64,000 nt of DNA from Aquabacter sediminis (lineage in GTDB: Bacteria > Pseudomonadota > Alphaproteobacteria > Rhizobiales > Xanthobacteraceae), in the NCBI RefSeq assembly GCF_028863665.1, contig NZ_JARBFX010000006.1:124001-188000 (forward strand), read 5' to 3'. A model generated the notes under the pieces. It worked only from the letters and a program-made list of their open reading frames with translations, did no database searches and was not told the DNA's origin. Positions 1-9,264 of the stretch are shown piece by piece. Position 1 is the first letter of the stretch, and each line of letters begins with the position of its first letter. The position numbers and the translations under genes are program-made.

Positions 1-60
1 CTGGTGAAGGCTCCCGCCGTTCCGCCCAAGGCGCGCCTGCCGCGCCCGGCGGGCGCATGA
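1..60 (+). CDS. C-terminal end of an upstream protein, possibly AccD (partial)
   Basis: An open frame runs from the window edge to a TGA at 58-60 and encodes a 19-residue Ala/Pro/Lys-rich tail. The next gene is folC, 36 bp downstream on the same strand. In many alphaproteobacteria accD (acetyl-CoA carboxylase carboxyltransferase beta subunit) directly precedes folC, so accD is the natural guess. The tail is low-complexity and has no diagnostic motif, so the assignment rests on context only. Confidence 0.4.
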   Translation: MVKAPAVPPKARLPRPAGA

Positions 61-96
61 TTCACCCACACCTTCTGCCCTTGCGAGGCTAGGTCC

Positions 97-1422
97 ATGG
101 CCCTGCCCCGGCGCATCGACGCGCCCGACGCCATATTGGAGCGCCTGTCCGCGCTCCACCCCAAGCGCATCGACCTGTCGCTGGACCGGGTGCACCGCCT
201 GCTGGAGGCGCTGGGCAACCCGCAGCACCGCCTGCCGCCGGTGGTTCATGTGGCCGGCACCAACGGCAAGGGCTCCACCATCGCCTTCATGCGCGCCGCG
301 CTGGAAGCGGCGGGGCGGCGCGTGCATGTCTATACCTCCCCCCATCTGGTGCGCTTCAACGAGCGCATCCGCCTGGCCGGTCGCCTGGTGGAAGACGCCC
401 AGCTCTCCGAGGCGCTCGACCGGGTGGCGGCGGCCAATGACGGGTCGCCCATCACCTTGTTCGAGATCACCACGGTCGCGGCCCTGGTCCTATTCTCGGA
501 AGTCGCTGCCGACGTCCTGCTGCTGGAAGTGGGCCTCGGCGGCAGGCTGGACGCCACCAATGTGGTGGACGCGCCAGCGGTCAGCGTCATCACGCCTGTC
601 TCCATCGACCATGTGGACTTCCTCGGTCCCACCGTGGAGCAGATTGCCGGCGAAAAGGCCGGCATCATCAAGCCCCGCGTGCCCGTGGTGCTGGGCGCCC
701 AGACGCCAGGCGCGCTCAAGGTCATCGAGCGGGTGGCGGCGCGCAGCCGGGCGCCGCTCTTCATCCGCGGTGAGCAATGGACGGTGCATGAGGAAGGCGG
801 ACGGATCGTCTATGCGGACGAGGACGGACTCCTGGATCTGCCCCGCCCGCGCCTGATGGGTGCCCACCAGATCGACAATGCGGGCCTTGCCGTTGCCGCG
901 CTGCGGGCCGTGCCCGCTTTGCGCCTGCCTGCCGCCACCATCGAGCAGGGCCTGCGCAATGCCGAATGGCCCGCCCGCATGCAGCGCCTGCCCGCCGGCG
1001 CGCTCACCGCCCGTGCCCCGGCTGGAGTGGAGCTCTGGCTGGATGGGGGCCACAATGCCGCCGGCGGCACCGCCATTGCCGGTGCGCTGGTGGAACTGGA
1101 GGAACGCTACCAGCGCCCCCTGGTGCTTATCGTCGGCATGCTCGGCAGCAAGGATGTGTCCGGCTTCCTGTCCTCCTTCATCGGCCTTGCCCGTGAAGTG
1201 ATCGCCGTGCCCGTGCCGGGCGACCATAAGGGCCTCGCCGCCGAGGACGTGGCCGAAGCTGCCAAGGCGCTCGGCCTTGCCGCCTCCGTCGCGCGCGACG
1301 TGGGCGCGGCCCTCGACCAATTGGGCGAGATCCCCACCCTCCCCCCGCCCCGCGTCCTCATCTGCGGCTCGCTTTACCTGGCGGGCGCAGTGCTGGAGGC
1401 CAACGGCACGCGGCTCGACTGA
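97..1422 (+). CDS. folC: Bifunctional dihydrofolate synthase / folylpolyglutamate synthase
   Basis: Cytoplasmic 441-residue Mur-ligase-family enzyme. It joins glutamate to dihydropteroate and extends the polyglutamate tail of folates using ATP. The P-loop reads HVAGTNGKGS at about residues 50-59, followed by the family motif SPHLVRFNERIR. A central Mur-ligase domain contains VGLGGRLDATN, and a C-terminal domain contains LDGGHN. The length is normal for bacterial FolC. The ATG at 97 is preceded by a GAGG-like stretch. The gene probably belongs to an operon with whatever ends at position 60; ilvD follows after 164 bp and has its own leader space. Confidence is high because every family signature is intact. 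Confidence 0.95.
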   Translation: MALPRRIDAPDAILERLSALHPKRIDLSLDRVHRLLEALGNPQHRLPPVVHVAGTNGKGSTIAFMRAALEAAGRRVHVYTSPHLVRFNERIRLAGRLVEDAQLSEALDRVAAANDGSPITLFEITTVAALVLFSEVAADVLLLEVGLGGRLDATNVVDAPAVSVITPVSIDHVDFLGPTVEQIAGEKAGIIKPRVPVVLGAQTPGALKVIERVAARSRAPLFIRGEQWTVHEEGGRIVYADEDGLLDLPRPRLMGAHQIDNAGLAVAALRAVPALRLPAATIEQGLRNAEWPARMQRLPAGALTARAPAGVELWLDGGHNAAGGTAIAGALVELEERYQRPLVLIVGMLGSKDVSGFLSSFIGLAREVIAVPVPGDHKGLAAEDVAEAAKALGLAASVARDVGAALDQLGEIPTLPPPRVLICGSLYLAGAVLEANGTRLD

Positions 1423-1469
1423 GGATTGGGGCGGGCGTCGTCCCGACAGGGCTGCGCCCCGCGCATGGT

Positions 1470-1490
1470 CTGAGGCGGCAGATGCGCCGC
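1470..1490 (+). repeat. Short hairpin repeat, copy 1 (downstream of folC)
   Basis: A 21-nt segment contains GGCGGC and GCCGCC arms around a 6-nt loop. A second copy with one mismatch lies at 6529-6549 directly after lptA. Both copies sit just downstream of a stop codon on the plus strand. They may be weak transcript-end hairpins or remnants of a dispersed palindrome. No U-tract follows. Confidence 0.4.
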
Positions 1491-1586
1491 CCGAATTGAT
1501 TTAACTTCGTTCAAAATCGCTCTAAAAGAGCCTCGCTCAAATTGTTGCGCAGGCCATCCTGCGCCGGACATAAAAGGCAAGAGGAC

Positions 1587-3440
1587 ATGCCCCAGTATCG
1601 CTCGCGCACCTCGACCCACGGCCGCAACATGGCGGGAGCCCGCGGACTCTGGCGGGCCACGGGCATGAAGGACGGGGATTTCGGCAAGCCGATCATCGCG
1701 GTGGTGAATTCCTTCACGCAATTCGTGCCCGGCCATGTGCACCTCAAGGATCTCGGCCAGCTGGTGGCCCGCGAGATCGAGAAGGCGGGGGGCGTCGCCA
1801 AGGAATTCAACACCATCGCGGTGGATGACGGCATCGCCATGGGCCATGATGGCATGCTCTATTCGCTGCCCTCCCGCGAGATCATCGCCGACAGCGTGGA
1901 GTACATGGTCAACGCGCACTGCGCCGACGCCATGGTCTGCATCTCCAATTGCGACAAGATCACGCCCGGCATGCTGATGGCCGCCATGCGCCTCAACATC
2001 CCCGCCGTATTCGTCTCGGGCGGCCCCATGGAGGCCGGCAAGGTGCTGCTCTCCACCGGCGAGAAGAAGGTGGACCTCATCGACGCCATGGTCGCCGCTG
2101 CCGACGACCGGGTGAGTGATGAAGACGTGAAGGTGATGGAGCGCTCGGCCTGCCCGACCTGCGGCTCCTGCTCCGGCATGTTCACCGCCAATTCCATGAA
2201 CTGCCTCACCGAGGCCCTTGGCCTCGCGCTGCCCGGCAACGGCTCGGTGCTCGCCACCCATGCGGACCGCGAGCGCCTGTTCGTGGAAGCGGGCCACCTG
2301 ATCGTGGATCTGGCCCGTCGCTATTACGAGCAGGACGATGCCAGCGTGCTGCCCCGCGCGGTGGCCTCCTTCAAGGCGTTCGAGAACGCCATGACGCTCG
2401 ACATCTCCATGGGCGGCTCCACCAACACGGTGCTGCACCTGCTGGCCGCCGCCAATGAGGGCGAAGTGCCCTTCACCATGGCGGACATCGACCGACTCTC
2501 CCGCAAGGTGCCCGTGCTCTGCAAGGTGGCTCCCGCCGTCGCCAACATCCATATGGAAGACGTGCACAGGGCCGGTGGCATCATGGCCATCCTCGGCGAA
2601 CTCGACCGCGCCGGCCTCATCCACACCGACCTGCCCACCGTCCATGCCCCCAGCATCGCCGACGCGCTGGAGCGCTGGGACGTGGTTCGCACCAAGTCGG
2701 ACCAGGTGCAGACCTTCTATCGCGCCGCCCCCGGTGGCGTGCCCACGCAGGTGGCCTTCAGCCAGTCCCGCCGCTGGGACGACCTGGACCTCGACCGGGA
2801 GAAGGGCGTCATCCGCAGCGCCGAGCACGCCTATTCCAAGGATGGCGGCCTCGCGGTGCTCTACGGCAACATCGCCGAGGACGGCTGCATCGTGAAGACG
2901 GCAGGCGTGGACGCTTCCATCCTCACCTTCACCGGCAGGGCGCGGGTGTTCGAGAGCCAGGACGCCTCGGTGGAAGCCATCCTGTCCACCGGCAAGATCG
3001 TGCCCGGCGACATCGTGCTGATCCGCTATGAGGGTCCGCGCGGCGGCCCCGGCATGCAGGAAATGCTCTATCCAACCTCCTATCTGAAGTCGAAGGGCCT
3101 CGGAAAGGCCTGCGCCCTCGTCACCGACGGGCGCTTCTCCGGCGGCTCCTCGGGCCTGTCCATCGGCCACGTCTCCCCCGAGGCGGCCGAGGGCGGGGCC
3201 ATCGGCCTGGTGGAGGAAGGGGACGTGATCGAGATCGACATCCCCAACCGCTCCATCAACCTGAAGGTCACCGCCGAGGAGCTGGCCAATCGCCGGGCCG
3301 CCATGGAGGCCAAGGGCGATGCCGCCTGGACGCCCGCCAACCGCAAGCGCGTGGTCTCCCAGGCCCTCCAGGCCTATGCGGCCCTTACCACGTCGGCCGC
3401 CCGCGGCGCGGTGCGCGACGTGAAGAGCCTGCGGCGCTGA
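1587..3440 (+). CDS. ilvD: Dihydroxy-acid dehydratase
   Basis: Cytoplasmic iron-sulfur enzyme that dehydrates 2,3-dihydroxy-isovalerate and 2,3-dihydroxy-3-methylvalerate in valine and isoleucine synthesis. The frame stays open upstream to 1542, but ATG 1587 gives the family-typical N-terminus [20 protein letters not shown] and 617 residues, matching the usual IlvD length. Cluster-binding cysteines are visible in [13 protein letters not shown] and [19 protein letters not shown]. The C-terminal part has [20 protein letters not shown]. The gene stands alone between folC and a terminator at 3473, so it is probably monocistronic. No leader peptide rich in branched-chain residues was seen upstream. 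Confidence 0.96.
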   Translation: MPQYRSRTSTHGRNMAGARGLWRATGMKDGDFGKPIIAVVNSFTQFVPGHVHLKDLGQLVAREIEKAGGVAKEFNTIAVDDGIAMGHDGMLYSLPSREIIADSVEYMVNAHCADAMVCISNCDKITPGMLMAAMRLNIPAVFVSGGPMEAGKVLLSTGEKKVDLIDAMVAAADDRVSDEDVKVMERSACPTCGSCSGMFTANSMNCLTEALGLALPGNGSVLATHADRERLFVEAGHLIVDLARRYYEQDDASVLPRAVASFKAFENAMTLDISMGGSTNTVLHLLAAANEGEVPFTMADIDRLSRKVPVLCKVAPAVANIHMEDVHRAGGIMAILGELDRAGLIHTDLPTVHAPSIADALERWDVVRTKSDQVQTFYRAAPGGVPTQVAFSQSRRWDDLDLDREKGVIRSAEHAYSKDGGLAVLYGNIAEDGCIVKTAGVDASILTFTGRARVFESQDASVEAILSTGKIVPGDIVLIRYEGPRGGPGMQEMLYPTSYLKSKGLGKACALVTDGRFSGGSSGLSIGHVSPEAAEGGAIGLVEEGDVIEIDIPNRSINLKVTAEELANRRAAMEAKGDAAWTPANRKRVVSQALQAYAALTTSAARGAVRDVKSLRR

Positions 3441-3472
3441 TCGGCGCCTACACGCATCGCGAAGACGACGCG

Positions 3473-3503
3473 CCGCCGGCCCACGGGCCGGCGGTTTTCT
3501 TTT
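3473..3503 (+). terminator. Rho-independent terminator of ilvD
   Basis: Ten bases at 3473-3482 are exactly complementary to 3485-3494, giving a GC-rich stem with a minimal loop. TTTTCTTTT follows directly. The site lies 33 bp after the ilvD stop and before the convergent gene ending at 3522, so it also separates the two converging units. Confidence 0.85.
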
Positions 3504-3521
3504 GCCTGGCGCTCCCCGACG

Positions 3522-4055
3522 TCACCGGCAGGTCAGGCGCCCGTCGATATTGGCGATGTCGCGCCCAGGGCTGCACCAGCTGACGGCGGTGGTTGCATCC
3601 ACCCAGCGGCCCTTGCTGTCCTGGCAGGTGGCCTTCAACCAGCCGGCGGACACGCGAATGTCCCGGCAGCTGGCCATGTAGGAGCCGGGCGGGGGCCGGT
3701 CGTTGTTGTAGGACGGCGGAGGGGGAGCCGGACGCGAGGGCGAGCTGCCCCAGCCTGAAGAAGACCCGCCCCAACCGGAGGACGATCCACCCCAGCCGGA
3801 AGATTTGCACACCAGCCGGCCATCCTCATTGGCGATGTCGTTGCCGGGGGAACACCAGCCGGGCGCGGTGGTCGCTTCCACCCACCGGCCGGACCGGTCC
3901 TGGCAGGATGCGCGCAACCAACCCGCCACGACCCGGACCTCGCGGCAGGATTCCAGATAGCTTCCGGGCGGCACCTCCTGGGCGAACGCCGGCAAAGCCA
4001 GACAGCTTAACCCTGCAACCGCGAAGCTCGCGATCCACACGCTCCTGACGGACAT
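3522..4055 (-). CDS. Secreted tandem CVNH (cyanovirin-N homology) domain protein
   Basis: 177-residue exported protein. A signal peptide of about 25 residues ends at the site LPAFA|QE. Two homologous modules follow, at roughly residues 30-83 and 122-177. Each has the pattern PPGSY-x-SCR-x(2)-RV, then a CQD segment, GRW, and a closing DIAN-x-DGRL-x-C. This matches the cyanovirin-N homology fold, a carbohydrate-binding lectin module. The modules are joined by a Ser/Gly/Trp then Pro-rich linker that repeats SSSGWGG. Conserved cysteines suggest disulfides formed in the periplasm. The gene is transcribed alone, divergent from nrnC and convergent with ilvD. The ligand is unknown; family members often bind mannose-type glycans. 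Confidence 0.8.
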   Translation of the reverse strand: MSVRSVWIASFAVAGLSCLALPAFAQEVPPGSYLESCREVRVVAGWLRASCQDRSGRWVEATTAPGWCSPGNDIANEDGRLVCKSSGWGGSSSGWGGSSSGWGSSPSRPAPPPPSYNNDRPPPGSYMASCRDIRVSAGWLKATCQDSKGRWVDATTAVSWCSPGRDIANIDGRLTCR

Positions 4056-4187
4056 CAGCAGGTCTCCGTGAAATGAGGCGCTCTGTTAAAGCACATTCGA
4101 ATGACGCGGGAACCGTTTCGCGTAAAGGAAATCTTTTGAAACAAAGAGATAGCGCGCTTCCACGGGGTCGATCTCGCGCGGGCGCGT

Positions 4188-4267
4188 GAGCGCGATCCTT
4201 CCCGCTGGAACCTCAAGACGGTTCCATCGGGTCGGTAAATCACGCTCCAACTTATTGAACAGAGGCG
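4188..4267 (+). repeat. Dispersed palindromic repeat, degenerate copy, in the 4056-4392 gap
   Basis: The 337-bp gap between the divergent CVNH gene and nrnC holds no supported gene. Within it, 4188-4267 carries GAGCGCGATCC, an inverted core (GGAACC...GGTTCC), then a block ending in AACTTATTGA and AGAGG. The same layout, on the opposite strand, occurs at 63637-63703 between serC and serA. The two sites therefore look like members of one dispersed intergenic palindrome family. The rest of the gap is AT-richer and probably contains the two divergent promoters, which I could not place confidently. Confidence 0.6.
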
Positions 4268-4392
4268 AATTCACCGATCGCATGGGAGCGCCATGTGATT
4301 CAATGCGCTCGGATCCGGCTCTGGCACAGCCATCGACACGTCCTTCCGCCTCCGGTAAAAGCGCTTTCGATCCTTTCCAAGAAGATGCAGTG

Positions 4393-5013
4393 ATGACCAT
4401 CCGTCTGCACCGCGGCGACCTGCCCGCGGACTTTGTCGCCGCGCCCGTCGTGGCCATCGACACCGAGACCCTCGGCCTCAACCCGCTGCGCGACCGGCTC
4501 TGCCTGGTGCAGATCTCCAATGGCGACGGCACTGCCGACCTTGTCCAGGTGCCCCGCGGGGCTGGCGCCGAGACCGCGCCAAACCTGGTGCGCATGCTGG
4601 CCGACCCGAAGGTGGTGAAGCTGTTCCACTTCGCCCGCTTTGACGTGGCGGTGCTCAAGCACACATTTGGCGTGGTCACGGCCCCCCTGTTCTGCACCAA
4701 GATCGCCTCCCGGCTGACCCGGACCTATACCGACCGCCACGGCCTCAAGGATCTGGTGCGCGAACTCCTCGGCGTCGACCTCTCCAAGCAGCAGCAGAGC
4801 TCAGACTGGGCGGCCGCCGATCTCACCGATGCCCAGCTCGCCTATGCCGCCTCGGACGTGCTCCACCTCCATGCCTGCAAGGCGAAGCTTGAGGCCATGC
4901 TGGAGCGCGAGGGACGCACCCAAATGGCCCAGGATTGCTTCCAATTCCTGCCCACCCGGGCCGCCCTTGACTTGGCCGGCTGGGACGAGGAGGACATCTT
5001 CTCGCATTCTTGA
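4393..5013 (+). CDS. nrnC: NanoRNase C (RNase D-like 3'-5' exoribonuclease)
   Basis: 206-residue DEDDy exonuclease. NrnC of Bartonella and Caulobacter degrades oligoribonucleotides of two to a few nucleotides, including pGpG from c-di-GMP turnover, replacing Orn in alphaproteobacteria. The sequence shows the Exo I motif AIDTETLGL, Exo II FHFARFDVAVL, the tract TKIASRLTRTYTDRHGL, SKQQQSSDW, and Exo III YAASDVLHLH. The frame is open upstream to 4186, but ATG 4393 gives the 206-207 residue length and N-terminus known for NrnC. lptC follows after 129 bp. The single-domain size excludes a canonical RNase D with HRDC domains. Confidence 0.93.
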   Translation: MTIRLHRGDLPADFVAAPVVAIDTETLGLNPLRDRLCLVQISNGDGTADLVQVPRGAGAETAPNLVRMLADPKVVKLFHFARFDVAVLKHTFGVVTAPLFCTKIASRLTRTYTDRHGLKDLVRELLGVDLSKQQQSSDWAAADLTDAQLAYAASDVLHLHACKAKLEAMLEREGRTQMAQDCFQFLPTRAALDLAGWDEEDIFSHS

Positions 5014-5142
5014 TGCAGTGCAGCGACTTGCGCGCGGAAGGCGTTTTGGACCATTCTGACACCGGGGCGAGAGGCGTGCGCACCGGTGCGGGCCTGTTTT
5101 GAACGACGGGCAGGAGCCGGATGCGATGGCGGATCGAATTTC

Positions 5143-5928
5143 ATGAGCCATGACGAGGCTGCAAATGCCCCGGAGCGACGGGAGGGCGCGAATTTTTCGG
5201 CCCGACAGGCGACGGACTTCCGGCGCGCCCTGCGGCACAGCGCCCGCGTGCGCTTCGCCAAGCGCGCCCTGCCCGTGCTGGTGGCGGGGGCGCTCGCGGC
5301 CATGGTCGCCGTGCCGCTGATCCAGCAATTCTCCCTGCAGTTCCAGTTGCCCTTCCAGATGGGCGCGCTGCGCCTGAACGGCACACGGCTGACCATGGAA
5401 TCGCCGAAGCTGTCCGGCTTCACGGATGACAATCGCGCCTATGTGGTGACCGCAGCCACTGCCTCGCAGGACCTGACCAATCCCGATGAGGTCGACCTGC
5501 AGGACATCCATGCCCAGATGGAGCTCGCCAACAAGGGTTGGGCAAAGCTGACCTCCGCCACGGGTACCATGTTTCCGAAACGACAATATATTACGCTGCA
5601 AGGTGGGGTGGAGTTCGAGACCAACGCCGGCTATGTGGGGCATCTGAAGGATGCAGCCATCGATGCCAAGGCGGGCAGTGTGGTCACCCAGAACCCGGTG
5701 GTTCTGACCTTTCGGGACGCCAAGCTGGTGGCGGACAAGATGACGGTGAGCGACCGGGGAAACCGGGCGCTGTTCGAGGGCAATGTGCAATTGGACTTCC
5801 GCCCGTCGGACATGTCCAATGCGCAGTCCGTGAACGGAGCTGCTCAACAGGGCGCGAAGCCCGGAGCGGGAGCCCCCGCGTCCGGCAACCCGGCGCAGGC
5901 CGCGCCGCCTGCGGGAGGAAAGCGATGA
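5143..5928 (+). CDS. lptC: LPS export protein LptC
   Basis: 261-residue inner-membrane bitopic protein that links the LptBFG transporter to periplasmic LptA in lipopolysaccharide export. A cytoplasmic N-terminal tail of about 45 residues precedes one membrane segment (LPVLVAGALAAMVAVPLI). A periplasmic LptC/OstA-like beta-jellyroll domain follows, with repeated strands such as GTRLTMESPKLSGF and VVLTFRDAKLVADKM. The C-terminus is Ala/Pro/Gly-rich. ATG 5143 is preferred over an in-frame start at 5086 because it gives an ordinary N-terminus. The stop overlaps the lptA start (ATGA), indicating translational coupling. Confidence 0.9.
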   Translation: MSHDEAANAPERREGANFSARQATDFRRALRHSARVRFAKRALPVLVAGALAAMVAVPLIQQFSLQFQLPFQMGALRLNGTRLTMESPKLSGFTDDNRAYVVTAATASQDLTNPDEVDLQDIHAQMELANKGWAKLTSATGTMFPKRQYITLQGGVEFETNAGYVGHLKDAAIDAKAGSVVTQNPVVLTFRDAKLVADKMTVSDRGNRALFEGNVQLDFRPSDMSNAQSVNGAAQQGAKPGAGAPASGNPAQAAPPAGGKR

Positions 5929-6521
5929 AGTGGGCCCTTAGCGTTCTCGTGCTCAGCGCCGCGCTGGCCGCGCCGGCCACAGGCGCGATGGCCCAGCCGA
6001 AAGGCGCGGGGAGCGTCCCCAACGCGCTCCAGGGCTTCGCCACCAACCGCGACCAGCCGGTGCGCATCACCTCCAATTCGCTTGAGGTGAAAGACAAGGA
6101 AAAGACCGCCTTGTTCTCCGGCAATGTCATCGTGACCCAGGGCGACACCACCATGCGTTCGCCCGAGCTGCTGGTCTTCTATGAGGGCTCCGCCGCCCCG
6201 GCGGACGGGCAACCCACCCAGAACGGCCAGATCAAGCGCATTGAGGCCAAGGGCGGGGTGCTGGTCCAGACCAAGGAGCAGACCGCCACCGGCGAGACCG
6301 GCACGTTCGAGATGAAGTCGAACACTGTGGTGTTGACCGGCAAGCCGGTGGTTCTCACACAGGGTCCCAACGTGGTCCGTGGGCAGAAGCTGACGGTGGA
6401 TCTCATCACCGGCGTCTCCAAGATCGAGGGCGGCCGCGTGGAAAGCCTGATCGTGCCGGGCTCGGTGAAGCCGCCGCCCAATGGTGCCCCGGCCGGCCAG
6501 ACCGGCGCGCCGAAGCGATAG
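5925..6521 (+). CDS. lptA: Periplasmic LPS-bridge protein LptA
   Basis: 198 residues. A cleaved signal peptide (about 22-25 residues, ending GAMAQ) is followed by an OstA/LptA_N domain. Its strands include PVRITSNSLEVKDKEKTALF, SGNVIVTQGDTTMRSPELL and GKPVVLTQGPNVVRGQKLTV. LptA oligomers form the periplasmic bridge that carries LPS from LptC to LptD. The C-terminal tail is Pro/Gly/Ala-rich. The start codon overlaps the lptC stop by 4 nt. lptB lies 279 bp further on and may have its own promoter. Confidence 0.93.
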   Translation: MKWALSVLVLSAALAAPATGAMAQPKGAGSVPNALQGFATNRDQPVRITSNSLEVKDKEKTALFSGNVIVTQGDTTMRSPELLVFYEGSAAPADGQPTQNGQIKRIEAKGGVLVQTKEQTATGETGTFEMKSNTVVLTGKPVVLTQGPNVVRGQKLTVDLITGVSKIEGGRVESLIVPGSVKPPPNGAPAGQTGAPKR

Positions 6522-6528
6522 GCGCGAA

Positions 6529-6549
6529 CTGAGGCGGCAGACGCGCCGC
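6529..6549 (+). repeat. Short hairpin repeat, copy 2 (downstream of lptA)
   Basis: Same 21-nt hairpin sequence as 1470-1490 with one mismatch in the loop region. It starts 8 nt after the lptA stop. See copy 1. Confidence 0.4.
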
Positions 6550-6649
6550 GATCTGGCGGCGGCGTGCCGGCGCCCGGTGAGCATGGACGCTACGCCGCGC
6601 CCGACCTTGGGAAGGTTGGGCACCGACGATGGCGCTGCTCCCGGATGGC

Positions 6650-6673
6650 GTTGAGCCGCATGAGCGGCTCAAC
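6650..6673 (+). terminator. Perfect 10-bp hairpin between lptA and lptB
   Basis: Positions 6650-6659 (GTTGAGCCGC) and 6664-6673 (GCGGCTCAAC) are exact inverted repeats around the loop ATGA. There is no U-tract, so it may attenuate or stabilise the lptC-lptA transcript end rather than act as a classical terminator. It could also be an operator for lptB. The remainder of the gap shows no gene. Confidence 0.45.
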
Positions 6674-6800
6674 CTGCCGAACTCGGGCACTTTGTCGCAA
6701 TCGGCGCTTTTTACCGGCGGCCTGAATTTTGCATGTTGCAAACTCAGCCCGCGAGGGAAAGACTGAGCACCGTCAGAGGGACATTGGCCCGGAGGCGTGT

Positions 6801-7679
6801 GTGAGTTTTCTTCCCATCTTCGGCGGCAAGCGACAGGGCAAGGGCGAGGCCCAGCTCCCGACGGACGCCGCAGCGTTCGACGATTACGACGCCGCCGTCG
6901 CGGACCACGAGGCCGAGGACACCCTCGGCTATGGCGTGCCTCACGAAGATGCCGCTGCCGTCTCCCTTGCCGCCTTCGGCCTCGCCAAGAGTTATGGCGG
7001 GCGCAAAGTGGTGCGGGATGTCTCGGTGAATGTGCGTCGCGGCGAGGCCGTCGGCCTGCTCGGCCCCAATGGCGCCGGCAAGACCACCGTCTTCTACATG
7101 ATTACGGGCCTTGTGAAGGCCGATGCCGGGCGCATCGAGCTGGAAGGCCACGATGTCACGCCCATGCCCATGTACCAGCGGGCGCGGCTCGGCATCGGCT
7201 ACCTGCCGCAAGAGGCCTCCATCTTCCGGGGCCTGACGGTGGAGGGCAACATCATGGCGGTGCTCGAGGTGAGCGAGCCCAACCGCCGCCGCCGCAAGGA
7301 GGAAATGGAAGCCCTCCTTGAGGAGTTCAAGATCACCCACGTTCGCAAGTCTCCGTCCATCGCCTTGTCGGGCGGGGAGCGGCGGCGCGTAGAGATCGCC
7401 CGGGCGCTGGCCAGCCGCCCCGCCTTCATGCTGTTGGACGAACCCTTCGCCGGCATCGACCCGATCGCCGTGGGTGACATCCAGTCTTTGGTGCGCCACC
7501 TGACCTCGCGCGGCATCGGCGTGCTGATCACCGACCACAATGTGCGCGAGACGCTCGGCCTCATTGACCGCGCCTACATCATCCATTCCGGCACCGTGCT
7601 GATGGAAGGTGACCCGGATTCCATCGTGAACAGCCCGGATGTGCGTCGGCTCTATCTCGGGGAAGAGTTCCGCCTATGA
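6801..7679 (+). CDS. lptB: LPS export ABC transporter ATPase LptB
   Basis: 292-residue ABC ATPase that powers LPS extraction from the inner membrane with LptF/LptG, which are not in this window. Walker A is GPNGAGKTT, the signature [15 protein letters not shown], and Walker [13 protein letters not shown]. The LptB-typical segment [20 protein letters not shown] is present. An N-terminal extension of about 50 residues, acidic and Ala-rich, precedes the ABC domain. The start is taken as GTG 6801, ten bases after the GGAGG at 6791, rather than an ATG at 6729. rpoN follows after 64 bp, the usual neighbour in proteobacteria. Confidence 0.94.
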   Translation: MSFLPIFGGKRQGKGEAQLPTDAAAFDDYDAAVADHEAEDTLGYGVPHEDAAAVSLAAFGLAKSYGGRKVVRDVSVNVRRGEAVGLLGPNGAGKTTVFYMITGLVKADAGRIELEGHDVTPMPMYQRARLGIGYLPQEASIFRGLTVEGNIMAVLEVSEPNRRRRKEEMEALLEEFKITHVRKSPSIALSGGERRRVEIARALASRPAFMLLDEPFAGIDPIAVGDIQSLVRHLTSRGIGVLITDHNVRETLGLIDRAYIIHSGTVLMEGDPDSIVNSPDVRRLYLGEEFRL

Positions 7680-7743
7680 CGACCCACGTGTGCCTTCTCT
7701 GCCTGCTGGATCGCCGCGGCGCGGCAGGGGGGAGCGCGCGCTG

Positions 7744-9264
7744 ATGGCCCTTTCGCCCAAGATGGAGTTCCGCCAGAGCCAGTCGCTGGTGATGACGCCG
7801 CAATTGATGCAGGCCATCAAGCTGCTGCAACTCTCCAACGTCGAACTTGTGGCCTATGTGGAAGCGGAGCTGGAGCGCAATCCGCTGCTGGAGCGCATCG
7901 TTGAGGGAGACGGGGCTGACGGCGGCGCCGAACCGACGCCCGCGCCCGTGGCGGACGAGGCGCCGCGGACTGGCGACTGGATGGAAGCCGGCGAGGAGCC
8001 GAGCCGCGCTTCCATGGAAACCCGACTCGATACCGATCTGGGCAACCTGTTCCCCGACGACGCCCCTGCCGAGCGCCCGGGCGCCAGCAGCGCCCCTTCT
8101 GCGGTGGACTGGGGCGGCGGCGAGCGGGGCGACGACTATAATCCCGAGGCCTTCCTCGCCTCGCAGACCACCCTCGCCGACCATCTGGAAGCCCAGCTCG
8201 CGGTGGCGGAGACCGATCCCGCCCGCCGCCTCATCGGCATCAACCTGATCGGCCTCATCGACGAGACCGGCTATTTTACGGGCGACATCGAGGCGGTGGC
8301 CGCCATGCTGGAGGCGAGCGTCGCGGAGGTGGAGGAGGTGCTGCGCCTCATCCAGACCTTCGAGCCCTCCGGCGTCGGCGCCCGCACGCTGTCCGAATGC
8401 CTCGGCATCCAATTGCGCGAGAAGGATCGCTGCGACCCGGCCATGCAGGCCCTGCTCGACCATCTCGACCTGCTCGCCCGCCATGACCGCAATGCGTTGA
8501 AGCGCCTCTGCGGCGTGGACAACGAGGATCTGGCCGACATGATCGGCGAGATCCGGCGCCTGGACCCCAAGCCCGGCCTCGTCTTCGGCGGCGGCGTCGT
8601 GCACCCCCTCGTTCCGGATGTGTTCGTGCGCCCGGCCTCCGACGGCTCCTGGCTGGTGGAGCTGAATTCGGAGACCCTGCCCCGCGTGCTGGTCAACCAG
8701 ACCTATCACGCCACCGTGGCGCGGGCCGCCCGCTCCCCGAAGGAGAAGAGCTTCCTCGCGGACTGCCTCCAGAGCGCCAGCTGGCTGACGCGCTCGCTTG
8801 ACCAGCGCGCCCGCACCATCCTGAAGGTTGCAAGCGAGATCGTGCGCCAGCAGGAGGCCTTTCTCGACCATGGCGTGCGCCACCTGCGCCCCTTGAACCT
8901 GCGCACCGTGGCCGATGCCATCGGCATGCACGAATCCACCGTCTCGCGGGTGACCTCAAACAAATACATCTCCACGCCACGCGGCGTGATGGAGCTGAAA
9001 TTCTTCTTCTCCTCCGCCATCGCCGCCTCCGGGGGAGGCGAGGCCCATTCGGCGGAAGCCGTGCGCCATCGCATCAAGAGCCTGATCGACCAGGAAAGCC
9101 CGGACGACATCCTCTCGGACGACACCCTGGTCCAGAAGCTGAAGGACGACGGCATCGACATCGCCCGGCGGACGGTGGCCAAGTATCGGGAGAGCATGAA
9201 CATCGCCTCCTCGGTGCAGCGGCGGCGCGAGAAGCAGTCCCTGCGGACCCTGGCGCCAGGCTGA
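7744..9264 (+). CDS. rpoN: RNA polymerase sigma-54 factor RpoN
   Basis: 506-residue sigma factor directing polymerase to -24/-12 promoters and needing AAA+ activators. Region I is visible as the Gln-rich QSQSLVMTPQLMQAIKLLQL. It is followed by an acidic, low-complexity region II (about residues 50-130), the core-binding and DNA-binding domains, and the C-terminal RpoN box ARRTVAKYRE. The frame is open from 7639, but ATG 7744 begins exactly at the conserved N-terminus. In many bacteria hpf and ptsN follow rpoN; here the next gene is a hybrid histidine kinase. No activator gene is in the window. Confidence 0.96.
   Translation: MALSPKMEFRQSQSLVMTPQLMQAIKLLQLSNVELVAYVEAELERNPLLERIVEGDGADGGAEPTPAPVADEAPRTGDWMEAGEEPSRASMETRLDTDLGNLFPDDAPAERPGASSAPSAVDWGGGERGDDYNPEAFLASQTTLADHLEAQLAVAETDPARRLIGINLIGLIDETGYFTGDIEAVAAMLEASVAEVEEVLRLIQTFEPSGVGARTLSECLGIQLREKDRCDPAMQALLDHLDLLARHDRNALKRLCGVDNEDLADMIGEIRRLDPKPGLVFGGGVVHPLVPDVFVRPASDGSWLVELNSETLPRVLVNQTYHATVARAARSPKEKSFLADCLQSASWLTRSLDQRARTILKVASEIVRQQEAFLDHGVRHLRPLNLRTVADAIGMHESTVSRVTSNKYISTPRGVMELKFFFSSAIAASGGGEAHSAEAVRHRIKSLIDQESPDDILSDDTLVQKLKDDGIDIARRTVAKYRESMNIASSVQRRREKQSLRTLAPG

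Noticed and set aside
1374-3170. Long minus-strand open frame of about 600 codons opposite ilvD
   Set aside because: It is antisense to a complete, motif-bearing ilvD and has a His/Gly/Ala-rich composition typical of shadow frames in GC-rich DNA.
7680-7743. Sigma-54 (-24/-12) promoter near rpoN or elsewhere in the window
   Set aside because: Two TGGCAC-containing sites were examined (4321 and 23792 regions), but neither has a proper -12 element.
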